Positions 15,900 through 24,093 of a stretch of DNA of 64,000 bases are shown here, one piece after another (positions within the stretch are counted from its first letter, which is position 1; each line of letters opens with the position of its first letter). The translations under genes were made by a program, and so were the position numbers. Source of the stretch: VAZQ01 sp036557705 (GTDB taxonomy: Bacteria; Pseudomonadota; Alphaproteobacteria; Rhizobiales; Xanthobacteraceae); NCBI GenBank assembly GCA_036557705.1, contig DATBHB010000186.1:1-64000 (forward strand), read 5' to 3'. The notes below the pieces were generated by a model that saw only the letters and a list, made by a program, of their open reading frames with translations, did not search any database and was not told the DNA's origin.

Positions 15900-17645
15900 C
15901 TAAAAGCCGGGGAGCCAGCCTGAAGAGAACTTATAGTTGAAGCCAAGCTTCGTGGTGTGGACGCCTTCGAGGGTGTGGTTAGCGCAGAAGTTTGCGCCAA
16001 GGCCGCCCACAGCGCCCGGCCCGCACACCGCATAAGTATCGTTGAGGCCGAGATACAGGTATTCCATTTTTAGCGTCCAATTGCCGGTCCAGGCCCATTC
16101 GATGCCGCCGCCCGCGACCCAGAATGCGCGCGTGCTGCTATAGCCAGCATTCAACGAACGATTTCCGCACGGCGCCGTGAAGCAAAACGTGGTGATGGTT
16201 GAACTGAGATCCGTGAACCCGACACCGACCTTACCGTAGAACAGAGTGCGGGCGGCGGCCCAGCCAGCACGGCCCGCGACGGCCCCATACCAGTCACCAA
16301 TCACGGCATTATCCAGCACACCGGTGTGGTCCGGGAACAAAGTGCTGTAGGGATCGATCGCCCACGCGTGCAGCCGCATGAACCCGGCTTCGCCCTCGGC
16401 GCCATAGGTGAACCCCGATCGCATGTCCTCGCGCACGCAGCCAAGCGTGCCGCCGCCGGTAACAAACTCCTTGAAGGGGACGCGGTAATAGCCTCCATCG
16501 GTCACGTTCGGCGCGTCGAAGAAGGTTCCGGCCGGGATGGCACCACCGGCGGACCGCGGATCTGTGGTCTGGATATCGGGCGCAAAGCTCCCGCCGACGT
16601 AATCTCCCGCGTAGCAGCCGGTAAAGTTGTACACGACCACCGGCGCAGATTTGCTTTCCGCTGCTTTCTTCTTCGGGGCCTTGGTGACCATCCCCATCTT
16701 TTTCATGCCCGCGCTCTTCGACTCCTCTTCCGGCGAGTCGAAAAGATTCGTGGTGATCATGAGCTTGGTGATCCAGCGGTCCGAGCCCGGATTGGTCAGG
16801 CCATAGCCGATACCGGTTTCCACATCCCAGCGACCCACCTTGAAGTCGACAACACCCCAGATGTTGTGCTGCTGCTGGTTAAGCGGCAGAAAATCTCCGA
16901 TCGGCCCAAAACCCGAGTAATACTCGACCGCAAGCGCGAAATCTTCGCCCCAGTTGCGGGCGAAGCGCATCGCCGGATTGAACGTCACTTCACCCTGACT
17001 GCCGAAGCCGACGTCTACGATCGGATTGACGATGAACTCATAGTCGCTGAAGTGCCACCCGATGATCGGCCGGATTTCCATGCCGAACCGTGTCTGCTCG
17101 AATTTCGGCATGAAATAATCGTATTCGAAATTGATGCCGTAAAAGAATTCCCGGTTCTTTGCGTCGGGCGTGACGAACAGCGTTCGCAGCTTGGCGCCGT
17201 CGGACTCATATCCATTCTTATCGATGGCCCACGGAACGTAGAAGCCGAATTCGAACCAAGGAGTCACGCCGTAGGCAAATTCCGGCGTCGCATTGAGCGT
17301 GTGGTTCGGTACGAGCCCGCCTGGAAAATCAGGGTCGGTGCGGCCCTGGATCGCATAGTTGAAATGATGCTGGAAGGTCCATTCTCCTTCGTCGGCAATT
17401 TCGGCGTTGTAGACCTGAATCTCGTCGTCGGCACGGGCCGGCCCGCCAAAACCAGTAAAAATTGCGGCGACGAGCGCCGTACTGCCGATGCTGCTCAGTA
17501 ACCAGCGTCGAAGTGAACCGCTGTTCTTATTCCTGATGTCGATAGAGACGAAAGTCGTGTGAAGAAAGCGCGCTCCCCCGCGATCAACGCTTTGCATGCT
17601 GGTATTGTCCCACCGCCAACCGGCTTCCTGTCGGTCCCCTTTCAC
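15900..17645 (-). CDS. outer-membrane protein with two fused beta-barrel domains
   Basis: This 581-residue exported protein has a signal segment ending GGPARADDE. The first domain (about 75-310) has the alternating aromatic strands of a transport-type barrel (TPWFEFGFYVPWAI, FEYDYFMPKFEQTRF, DFALAVEYYSGFGP). A lysine/methionine-rich linker (SAGMKKMGMVTKAPKKKAAE) leads to a second domain from about 340. That domain looks like an Omp25/RopB-type porin-like protein: it opens VVVYNFTGCYAGDYVGG and ends HTTKLGFNYKF with a C-terminal aromatic. Each half resembles a complete separate protein family. The start could also be residue 17 (17597). Confidence 0.78.
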   Translation of the reverse strand: MKGDRQEAGWRWDNTSMQSVDRGGARFLHTTFVSIDIRNKNSGSLRRWLLSSIGSTALVAAIFTGFGGPARADDEIQVYNAEIADEGEWTFQHHFNYAIQGRTDPDFPGGLVPNHTLNATPEFAYGVTPWFEFGFYVPWAIDKNGYESDGAKLRTLFVTPDAKNREFFYGINFEYDYFMPKFEQTRFGMEIRPIIGWHFSDYEFIVNPIVDVGFGSQGEVTFNPAMRFARNWGEDFALAVEYYSGFGPIGDFLPLNQQQHNIWGVVDFKVGRWDVETGIGYGLTNPGSDRWITKLMITTNLFDSPEEESKSAGMKKMGMVTKAPKKKAAESKSAPVVVYNFTGCYAGDYVGGSFAPDIQTTDPRSAGGAIPAGTFFDAPNVTDGGYYRVPFKEFVTGGGTLGCVREDMRSGFTYGAEGEAGFMRLHAWAIDPYSTLFPDHTGVLDNAVIGDWYGAVAGRAGWAAARTLFYGKVGVGFTDLSSTITTFCFTAPCGNRSLNAGYSSTRAFWVAGGGIEWAWTGNWTLKMEYLYLGLNDTYAVCGPGAVGGLGANFCANHTLEGVHTTKLGFNYKFSSGWLPGF

Positions 17646-17787
17646 AATTAAATTACTCTAATTCTAAACAGTCAATGGTCCGTTACGAAAGTGAAACGAA
17701 TCAATTAGCGCGACAGAACCGTGGTTTAGGGACCTCGTCCCAAGCTCCTTGCCAGAGCAAGGGCGTGGCAGTGGCCGTTGACCAGCA

Positions 17788-17803
17788 ATACAGATTTCTG
17801 TAT
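17788..17803. promoter_or_regulatory. palindromic operator upstream of vapBC
   Basis: ATACAGATTTCTGTAT is a perfect inverted repeat (7-bp arms, 2-nt centre) ending 11 bp before the antitoxin ATG. Ribbon-helix-helix antitoxins typically bind such sites to repress their own operon. The placement overlaps the expected -10/leader region. No strong Shine-Dalgarno separates it from the ATG. Confidence 0.65.
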
Positions 17804-17814
17804 CCTCGTAGGTT

Positions 17815-18051
17815 ATGAAAACGACACTCGATCTCCGGGACGATCTGCTGGCTCGCGCAAAGGAACTGGCGGCGAGGGAACGTACGTCCCTGACCAAGAT
17901 CATCGAGGGGTGTCTGGCGGTGCGCTTGCGGCGCCAGAGACCTTTCCGCGGTAAACTGGCAGAATTGCCGCTGTCGCCCCGAACTGGCGGCCTGTGCGAC
18001 GGAATTGACGCTACCAGCAACTGCGCGCTTTTCGACGCAGCGGAGAGGTGA
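17815..18051 (+). CDS. vapB: type II antitoxin, VapB-like ribbon-helix-helix
   Basis: This 78-residue protein reads MKTTLDLRDDLLARAKELAA at its start, the strand-helix-helix pattern of MetJ/Arc-type antitoxins. The charged middle (VRLRRQRPFRGK) and acidic end would contact the toxin. The stop overlaps the GTG start of the PIN toxin gene (GTGA). The operator palindrome lies just upstream. It most likely represses the operon and blocks the VapC nuclease. Confidence 0.82.
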   Translation: MKTTLDLRDDLLARAKELAARERTSLTKIIEGCLAVRLRRQRPFRGKLAELPLSPRTGGLCDGIDATSNCALFDAAER

Positions 18052-18488
18052 CACCGGACGTGAATGTACTGATCGCGGCGTTTCGCCGTGATCACCCTCA
18101 TCACAGTATTGCGCGTACCTGGCTCGATCGGGCGCGGGTTTCATGTGCCGAAGGAAGCGCGAACCTCACTTTGTTGCCAATGGTCATGGTCGGCTTCCTC
18201 CGGCTGGTGACCAACCCTCGCGTGTTCGTCGATCCTGATTCCACCGCAGACGCTGTAGCATTTGTCGATGCACTGCTGAGTTCCCCTGGTGTGGAGCTTG
18301 TCGCCATCGCTGCAGAATGGCCCTTGCTCCGCCAGAAGCTGCTCACAACCGGCCTGCAGGGAAACGGCATCCCGGACGCCTGGATTGCTGCTGCCACTGA
18401 GGCCGCAGCCGAGCACCTCGTCACCTTCGATCGAGACTTCAGGCGACTGTTGTCTTCGCGCGATGTGACCGTGCTTGAGGTGAAGTAA
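18048..18488 (+). CDS. vapC: VapC-type PIN-domain ribonuclease toxin
   Basis: This 146-residue PIN-domain protein starts at GTG 18048, inside the antitoxin stop. Acidic residues expected at the metal site are seen at D4 (TPDVNVLIAAF), D110 (GIPDAWIAAA) and D128/D130 (TFDRDF). The central conserved block GFLRLVTNPRVF matches the VapC group with a DVNVLI N-terminus. A glutamate often found in the centre of PIN domains is not obvious. It likely cleaves tRNA or rRNA when freed from VapB. It is convergent with the FAD/FeS oxidoreductase, with a 29-bp gap. Confidence 0.85.
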   Translation: MTPDVNVLIAAFRRDHPHHSIARTWLDRARVSCAEGSANLTLLPMVMVGFLRLVTNPRVFVDPDSTADAVAFVDALLSSPGVELVAIAAEWPLLRQKLLTTGLQGNGIPDAWIAAATEAAAEHLVTFDRDFRRLLSSRDVTVLEVK

Positions 18489-18517
18489 CTTCGCCTCTGC
18501 GAAACGAAGGTCGTCGA

Positions 18518-21487
18518 TCAGGGTGGTGTGCATGCGCTTCTTGGTCCCCACGTCCGCGAACCCAAACTCATTGCCAGGACGCGGGCGGTATGCAGAGCCT
18601 CCCGCCCGGTGCCGTCCCGAATCTGATGCCGGCAGGAAGTCCCGTCGGCGACAATGATGGTATCGGGTGCTGCCTTGCGCACGGCCGGCAAGAGCGACAG
18701 CTCGCCCATTTTGAGCGACACATCGATGGTGCCTGTACCGTAGCCGAAGGCGCCAGCCATCCCGCAGCAGCTGGATTCGATGGTCTCGACGGCGAGACCG
18801 GGCACGAGCTTGAGGGTGGCTTCAACCGAATCCATGACTGCAAAGGATTTCTGGTGGCAATGCCCGTGCAGCAGCGCCTGGTCGGCGATCGGCCGCAAGG
18901 ACAACGAGCGTGATGGCAGTTCACGGGTGACGAATTCCTCAAACGTGAGCGCGTGCGACGCAAGCCGGCGCGCCTCATCGCTGCGCAGGAGCGCCGGGAT
19001 CTCGTCGCGAAACCCAAGGAGGCAGCTGGGCTCTAGCCCTACGACCGCAACCCCGCGAGACACGTAGGGCGCAAATGCTTCGACACAGCGCTGCGCCTCG
19101 CGCTGCGCCTCATCGATCCGGCCGGCCGCGAGGAAGGTGCGCCCGCAGCAGAGCGGCCGACTATCCGTCCGCGGCAAGTACACGCGGCATCCGGCCGCCG
19201 TGAGGACCTCGATCGCTGCGACGATATTTTCCGGCTCGAAGTAACGATTGAAGGTATCGACAAACAGTACAACTTCGCGACCGTGGTCTGGCCCGACCGC
19301 CTCAGACCCCGACCTGAATGGCTTGCGCCAGCGCGGCAGTTTACGCCGCGCGCTAAGGCCCGTCGTCGCCTCGGACCATCGCGCCAAAGCCGGCCAATCG
19401 TTGCGAAGATTCAGAAGCCAGCGCAGCTTTGCTGCGACCGGGGCATACCGCGGCAGATAAGCGATCAGGCGATCGTGCAGCGAAAGCCCAAGCTTTGCGG
19501 CACGGGCTACCTGCACCTCGATCTTCATCCGCGCCATGTCGACGCCGGTTGGGCATTCACGCCTGCATGCCTTACAGGAGACGCAGAGTTTGAGCGTCTC
19601 GGCCATTTCGTCGGAGAGAAGCGCGTCCGGCCCGAGTTGCCCGGTCAGGGCGAGCCGCAGCGTATTGGCACGCCCGCGGGTCACGTCCTTTTCGTCGCGC
19701 GTGACCCGATAGCTCGGGCACATGACGCCGCCCGCGAGCGCCCGGCAGGCGCCGTTGTTGTTGCACATCTCGACTGCGCCCTGAAAGCCGCCTCCGGCGC
19801 CCGGATACGAGGACCAGTCGAGATGTGTTGCGATTGCTTGCGCGCGGTAATCCGGCGCGTAACGAAACAGCGCGCGGTCGTCGAATTTCGGAGCGCGCAC
19901 GATCTTGCCCGGATTGAACAGGCCTGCGGGGTCGAATCGGTCCTTGACCTCCGCGAACGCCCGAACGAGACCCCGCCCGAACATAGCTTCGTGGAACTCC
20001 GAGCGCACGATGCCATCGCCGTGCTCGCCGGAATGCGAGCCCTTGTAGGCCCGCACCATCGCGAACGCTTCCTCGGCGATGGCGCGCATCGCCTTGACGT
20101 CCTTTTCGAGTCGAAGATTGAGCACCGGGCGCACGTGCAGGCAGCCGACCGAGGCATGAGCGTACCAGGTGCCGCGCGTGCCATGGCGCTCGAACACTTC
20201 GATGAGCCGTGCGGTGTATTCGGCCAGGTGATCGAGCGGCACTGCGCAGTCTTCCACGAAAGAGACCGGCTTTCCCTCCTCCTTCATCGACATCATGATG
20301 TTGAGACCGGCGGTGCGCACTTCAGTGATGGCGGCCTGCAGCTTCGGATCGAGCACCTCGACCACCCCGCCCCACCCTGCCCCAGCCTTGTCCCAGGCAA
20401 ATCCGAGGTCCACCATCAACTCGTTTAGACGCCGCAGGCGGCGAAGGTTTTCGTCCTCGCTTTCTCCAAACTCGACAAACAGGATGGCCTCCGGATCGCC
20501 GCGCGCGACGGCAGCGATGGTCGGCTGGAACATCGCGATTTCGCGGGCAAGCGAGAGCATGGTGCGATCGATCAATTCGACCGCGATCGGCGCGAGCTTG
20601 ACGATGTGCTGCGCGGCGCCCATCGCGGCATGGAAGCTGCCAAAATGGCAGGCGCCGACCGCACGCCGACCGAGGAGCGGAGCAAGCTTGAGCTCAATCC
20701 CGGTCGAGAAGGCGAGCGTACCCTCGGACCCGACCAGGATGTGGGCAAGATTGATTTCGTTGCGCCCCGGCATGAGCGCGTCGAGATTGTAGCCGCCGAC
20801 CCGGCGCTGTACCTGCGGAAATCGGGCCGCAACCGCGCCGGCTTCGCGGGCGCCGAGCGCGAGGAGGTCGCGCGCCAGCGGCTTGAGCGGAGCGTCTTCG
20901 GCAATGTCGGACAGATCGGGCGCCACGGGACCGAAATGAGCCGCGGCCCCATTGGCCAGGACCGCATCGATCGAAAGCACGTTCTCGCGCGTATTGCCGT
21001 AGCGCAGCGACCGCGCCCCGCAGGAATTGTTGGCGGCCATGCCGCCGATCGTGGCGCGTGAGGCGGTCGAGATATCGACCGGAAACCACAAACCCCGCGG
21101 CTTGAGCCTGCGATTGAGCTCGTCGAGCACGAGGCCGGGCTCGACGACGCACCGGCAGCCGGCGATGTCAAGTTCCAGAATGTGATCAAGGTATTTCGAG
21201 CAATCGATGACGAGAGAGGAATTGACGGTTTGCCCGGCCTGGGAGGTCCCGCCGCCGCGGGACAGCACGCTCACACCCTCTTCCCTCGCGATCGCAATTG
21301 CGCGCGTTGCCTCCTCGATCGTGCGCGGCGTTACGACGCCGAGCGGCATGATTTGATAATGCGAGGCATCGGTCGCGTAGCGGCCGCGGGTGAAGCGGTC
21401 GAACATGACGGCGCCGGTCAGCTCCGATCGCAGCCGACGTTTGAGCCCGGGCGCCAGCGTTTCAGCCATCGTCAAATGCCATGCCAA
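18518..21487 (-). CDS. YdiJ-type FAD-linked oxidase fused to a 4Fe-4S/CCG domain
   Basis: This 989-residue fusion has an N-terminal VAO-type FAD domain (GGGTSQAGQT at 78-87, GGMAANNSCGARS following) and an FAD-oxidase C-terminal domain ending FNPGKIV. After it come the segment CNNNGACRALAGGVMCPSY, a ferredoxin-like CVSCKACRRECPTG (635-648), and two CCG domains (LCCG, ESSCCGMAG). This is the layout of YdiJ, which oxidises D-2-hydroxyglutarate or related 2-hydroxy acids. The substrate is inferred from the family; glycolate or D-lactate are alternatives. An ATG seven codons in is a second possible start. It is divergent from a serine-glyoxylate-type aminotransferase, 81 bp away, which suggests a link through C2/C3 acid metabolism. 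Confidence 0.88.
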   Translation of the reverse strand: MAWHLTMAETLAPGLKRRLRSELTGAVMFDRFTRGRYATDASHYQIMPLGVVTPRTIEEATRAIAIAREEGVSVLSRGGGTSQAGQTVNSSLVIDCSKYLDHILELDIAGCRCVVEPGLVLDELNRRLKPRGLWFPVDISTASRATIGGMAANNSCGARSLRYGNTRENVLSIDAVLANGAAAHFGPVAPDLSDIAEDAPLKPLARDLLALGAREAGAVAARFPQVQRRVGGYNLDALMPGRNEINLAHILVGSEGTLAFSTGIELKLAPLLGRRAVGACHFGSFHAAMGAAQHIVKLAPIAVELIDRTMLSLAREIAMFQPTIAAVARGDPEAILFVEFGESEDENLRRLRRLNELMVDLGFAWDKAGAGWGGVVEVLDPKLQAAITEVRTAGLNIMMSMKEEGKPVSFVEDCAVPLDHLAEYTARLIEVFERHGTRGTWYAHASVGCLHVRPVLNLRLEKDVKAMRAIAEEAFAMVRAYKGSHSGEHGDGIVRSEFHEAMFGRGLVRAFAEVKDRFDPAGLFNPGKIVRAPKFDDRALFRYAPDYRAQAIATHLDWSSYPGAGGGFQGAVEMCNNNGACRALAGGVMCPSYRVTRDEKDVTRGRANTLRLALTGQLGPDALLSDEMAETLKLCVSCKACRRECPTGVDMARMKIEVQVARAAKLGLSLHDRLIAYLPRYAPVAAKLRWLLNLRNDWPALARWSEATTGLSARRKLPRWRKPFRSGSEAVGPDHGREVVLFVDTFNRYFEPENIVAAIEVLTAAGCRVYLPRTDSRPLCCGRTFLAAGRIDEAQREAQRCVEAFAPYVSRGVAVVGLEPSCLLGFRDEIPALLRSDEARRLASHALTFEEFVTRELPSRSLSLRPIADQALLHGHCHQKSFAVMDSVEATLKLVPGLAVETIESSCCGMAGAFGYGTGTIDVSLKMGELSLLPAVRKAAPDTIIVADGTSCRHQIRDGTGREALHTARVLAMSLGSRTWGPRSACTPP

Positions 21488-21568
21488 AAGGCTTGACTGA
21501 CTGTCGCATTCGTCATTGATGGCGGCAAGCCGCGGCTTAACGCGCTAACGCTCAAACCAGGTAGCCGA

Positions 21569-22777
21569 ATGTCCAAAAACTCGTCGCGTCCGGTCGGGCG
21601 CCATTTTCTCCAAATCCCAGGACCTACCCCGCTGCCGGACCGCATTCTGCGGGCGATGGATACGCCGATTATCGACCATCGCGGCCCGGAATTCGCGAAG
21701 CTCGCCAAGCGTTGCCTGGACGGCATCAAAACCATCTTCAAGACCACCAATCCGGTCATCATCTACACCGCGACCGGCACCGGCGCCTGGGAAGCGGCGC
21801 TGGTCAATACGCTCTCGCCCGGCGATCGCGTACTCATGGTCGAAACCGGCCAGTTCGCCATGCAGTGGAACACGATGGCGAAGCGCCTCGGGCTCGCGGT
21901 CGAGCTCATCAAGACTGACTGGCGCACCGGCGCCGATCCGAAAGCGATCGAAGCCAAGCTGCGCGAAGACAAGGGCAAGGACATCAAGGCGGTCTGCGTA
22001 CTGCACAACGAGACCGCCACGGGTTGCCTGTCGCCCATTGCCGAGATCCGCAAGACAATCGATGCCGCCGGTCATCCGGCGCTGTTCATGGTCGACACGA
22101 TTTCCTCGCTCGCGTCGACGGACTACCGCCACGACGAATGGGGCGTAGACGTCACCGTCGGCGGGGCGCAGAAAGGCCTGATGCTGCCGCCCGGCATGTC
22201 ATTCAACGCGGTAAGCGGCAAGGCGCTCGCGGCGAGCGCCAACGCGAAGCTGCCGCGGTCGTTCTTCGCCTGGGACGACATGCTCAACATGAACAAGCTC
22301 GGTTTCTTCCCCTACACGCCGGCGACGGAGATGCTCCAGGGGCTCGCGGTCGCAATTGACATGCTGCACGAGGAAGGTCTCGAAAACGTGTTCGCGCGCC
22401 ACGATCGGCTGGCCGAGGCGACGCGACGCGCGGTTCGCGCCTGGGGCCTCGAAATCATCTGTCGCGATCCGAAATACTATTCTCCGACCCTGACCGCCGT
22501 GATGATGCCGGAAGGGCATGACAGCGATGCCTTTCGGGCGCTCGCGCTCGAGCATTTCAACATTTCCTACGGAGCGAGCTTCGGGCCCTTTGCCGGCAAG
22601 ATGTTCCGGATCGGCCATCTCGGCGATATCAACGAGCTGATGCTTCTCGGCGCGCTGGCCGGCACCGAGATGGCGCTCAAGCTCGCCGGCGTCCCCCACC
22701 AGAAGGGCGGCGTCCAGGCAGCCATGGATTACCTTGCCTCGGTCCACGACCGAGACATACGTGTGGCCGCGGAGTAG
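21569..22777 (+). CDS. PLP-dependent alanine/serine-glyoxylate aminotransferase
   Basis: This 402-residue class V aminotransferase has the family opening LQIPGPTPLPDRILRAMDTP, the PLP-phosphate region ATGTGAWEAAL (68-78), D176 in VDTISS and the PLP-binding lysine K202 in VGGAQKGLMLPPG. The C-terminal GHLGDINELM is also typical. Such enzymes move amino groups from alanine or serine to glyoxylate (serine-glyoxylate aminotransferase of the serine cycle, or AGT). The choice between serine and alanine cannot be made from the sequence. It is divergent from the YdiJ-type oxidase, which may make a 2-oxo acid. A Bug receptor gene follows 37 bp downstream. Confidence 0.87.
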   Translation: MSKNSSRPVGRHFLQIPGPTPLPDRILRAMDTPIIDHRGPEFAKLAKRCLDGIKTIFKTTNPVIIYTATGTGAWEAALVNTLSPGDRVLMVETGQFAMQWNTMAKRLGLAVELIKTDWRTGADPKAIEAKLREDKGKDIKAVCVLHNETATGCLSPIAEIRKTIDAAGHPALFMVDTISSLASTDYRHDEWGVDVTVGGAQKGLMLPPGMSFNAVSGKALAASANAKLPRSFFAWDDMLNMNKLGFFPYTPATEMLQGLAVAIDMLHEEGLENVFARHDRLAEATRRAVRAWGLEIICRDPKYYSPTLTAVMMPEGHDSDAFRALALEHFNISYGASFGPFAGKMFRIGHLGDINELMLLGALAGTEMALKLAGVPHQKGGVQAAMDYLASVHDRDIRVAAE

Positions 22778-22814
22778 ACTCGTTCCGGCTCAACCTGATC
22801 ATTGGGCGGCTCGA

Positions 22815-23792
22815 ATGGACCGCTTGTTCCGCGTCTGCGCAGTGTTATTGGCAACGGCCGAACTCTGTTCCGCCCGCCCCGCTCTCGCGCAATCCTATCC
22901 GAGCCGCTCAATCCACGTCGTCGTGCCCTTCGCGGCTGGCGGCGCGGTGGACACGCTCGCGCGCATCATCGGCGCCAAGCTCCAGGATTCAATCGGGCAG
23001 CCCGTGATCATCGAGGATCGCGCGGGCGCTGGCGGCACCACCGGCGCGGATGTCGTCGCCAAGTCGCCCCCCGACGGCTACACCATTCTGCAGAACACCA
23101 ACGGGCAGGCGATTGCGCCGGCGCTCTATCGCTCGCTGCCGTTTGATTCGCTCAAGGATTTCGCGGCAGTCACCCAGCTGGTCACCACCTCGACAGTGCT
23201 CGTCGCCAACACGAAATTTCCTGCGCAGTCCCTGAAGGAATTGATTGCTCTCGCGAAGGCGAAACCCGGCCAATTGAATTACGGCATGACGGGGATCGGG
23301 AATGGCCTTCACCTCACAATGGAGCTTCTCAAGCGGACGGCCGGCATCGACCTCCAGGCCGTGCCTTATCGGGGCGACGCACCGCTAAACACGGCTTTGA
23401 TGGCGGGTGAAATCGATGTCGCGATCGTGCCGCTCACGACTATCATTCCGCATATCCAAGCGGGCTCCGTACGCGCACTGGCTGTGACCAGCGCCGCCCG
23501 ATCGCCGCTTCTGCCTGAAGTGCCGACCATATCCGAAGCCGCCTTCCCGGGATTCGAGGCTTCCGGCTGGATCGGCTATTTCGTGCCCGGGCGTACCCCA
23601 GGCGAAATCATCCGCGTGATCCAGCGCGAGACCGCGAAAGTGCTGATGCTGCCCGAGGTGCACCAACGGCTGGAAGCATTGGGGAATGAGCCGGTCGGCT
23701 CGACCCCAGAGGAATTCGAGGCGAAAGTCAGGTCCGACATGGCGAGATTTGCCGCAATCGTGAAGGAAGCAGGAATCCCGCGCCAGGACTAA
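22815..23792 (+). CDS. Bug-family (TctC) tricarboxylate-type binding protein
   Basis: This 325-residue exported protein of the classical Bug type has a signal peptide ending RPALAQ. It then shows YPSRSIHVVVPFAAGGAVDTLAR, IIEDRAGAGGTTGADVVAKSPPDGYT, LNYGMTGIGNG, and a late SGWIGYFVPGRTP. These form the two-lobed binding cleft that usually holds a dicarboxylate or amide through water molecules. The start at 22815 is the ATG just before the signal peptide. It is 37 bp after the aminotransferase and could share its transcript. No TctA/B lies next to it; the only pair is at 42.9-44.9 kb. Confidence 0.88.
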   Translation: MDRLFRVCAVLLATAELCSARPALAQSYPSRSIHVVVPFAAGGAVDTLARIIGAKLQDSIGQPVIIEDRAGAGGTTGADVVAKSPPDGYTILQNTNGQAIAPALYRSLPFDSLKDFAAVTQLVTTSTVLVANTKFPAQSLKELIALAKAKPGQLNYGMTGIGNGLHLTMELLKRTAGIDLQAVPYRGDAPLNTALMAGEIDVAIVPLTTIIPHIQAGSVRALAVTSAARSPLLPEVPTISEAAFPGFEASGWIGYFVPGRTPGEIIRVIQRETAKVLMLPEVHQRLEALGNEPVGSTPEEFEAKVRSDMARFAAIVKEAGIPRQD

Positions 23793-23807
23793 GCGTTCTG
23801 GTCCGTA

Positions 23808-24020
23808 CGGCGGGTTTGACCCGCCGCCCTCAACAGAGCCGCCGCGCTGCTTCGCTCTAAGTGAATGGTTCGGGATCGCCCTCATGGTGAGGAGGCGCCC
23901 GCCACGTCAGGCGGGCGCCGTCTCGAACCATTAGGGCGGCCCGGCCGTGGCCGCCTCACCGTTCGAGACGCATCTAACGCTAACAGTCGGCAAATGCCGA
24001 CTGTTCGATGCTCCTCAGGG
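23808..24020. repeat. structured intergenic repeat block with several perfect hairpins
   Basis: The 301-bp gap between the Bug and TAXI genes has no gene but several hairpins. CGGCGGG/CCCGCCG at 23808-23826 may terminate the Bug gene. AATGGTTCG and its complement lie at 23864-23872 and 23924-23932. GGCGCCCGCC and its complement form a stem at 23894-23919, and ACAGTCGGCA forms a 10-bp hairpin at 23983-24004. CCTCATGGTGAGGAG-type sequence is also present, which I recall as a frequent repeat in related genomes. Confidence 0.65.
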
Positions 24021-24093
24021 TGAGGCGGATAGAGGAAATCGTTGCAGCAAAACCGCTTCCATCTGGGCCCAGATCTCGCTCCTTATCGGATCG

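Noticed and set aside
19283..20428. A 381-codon open frame opposite the YdiJ-type gene
   Set aside because: The opposite strand encodes a clear FAD/FeS protein across this region; the frame has no recognisable fold.
23793..24093. CRISPR array
   Set aside because: The repeats are hairpins of differing sequence, with no regular repeat-spacer unit; no cas gene is in the window.
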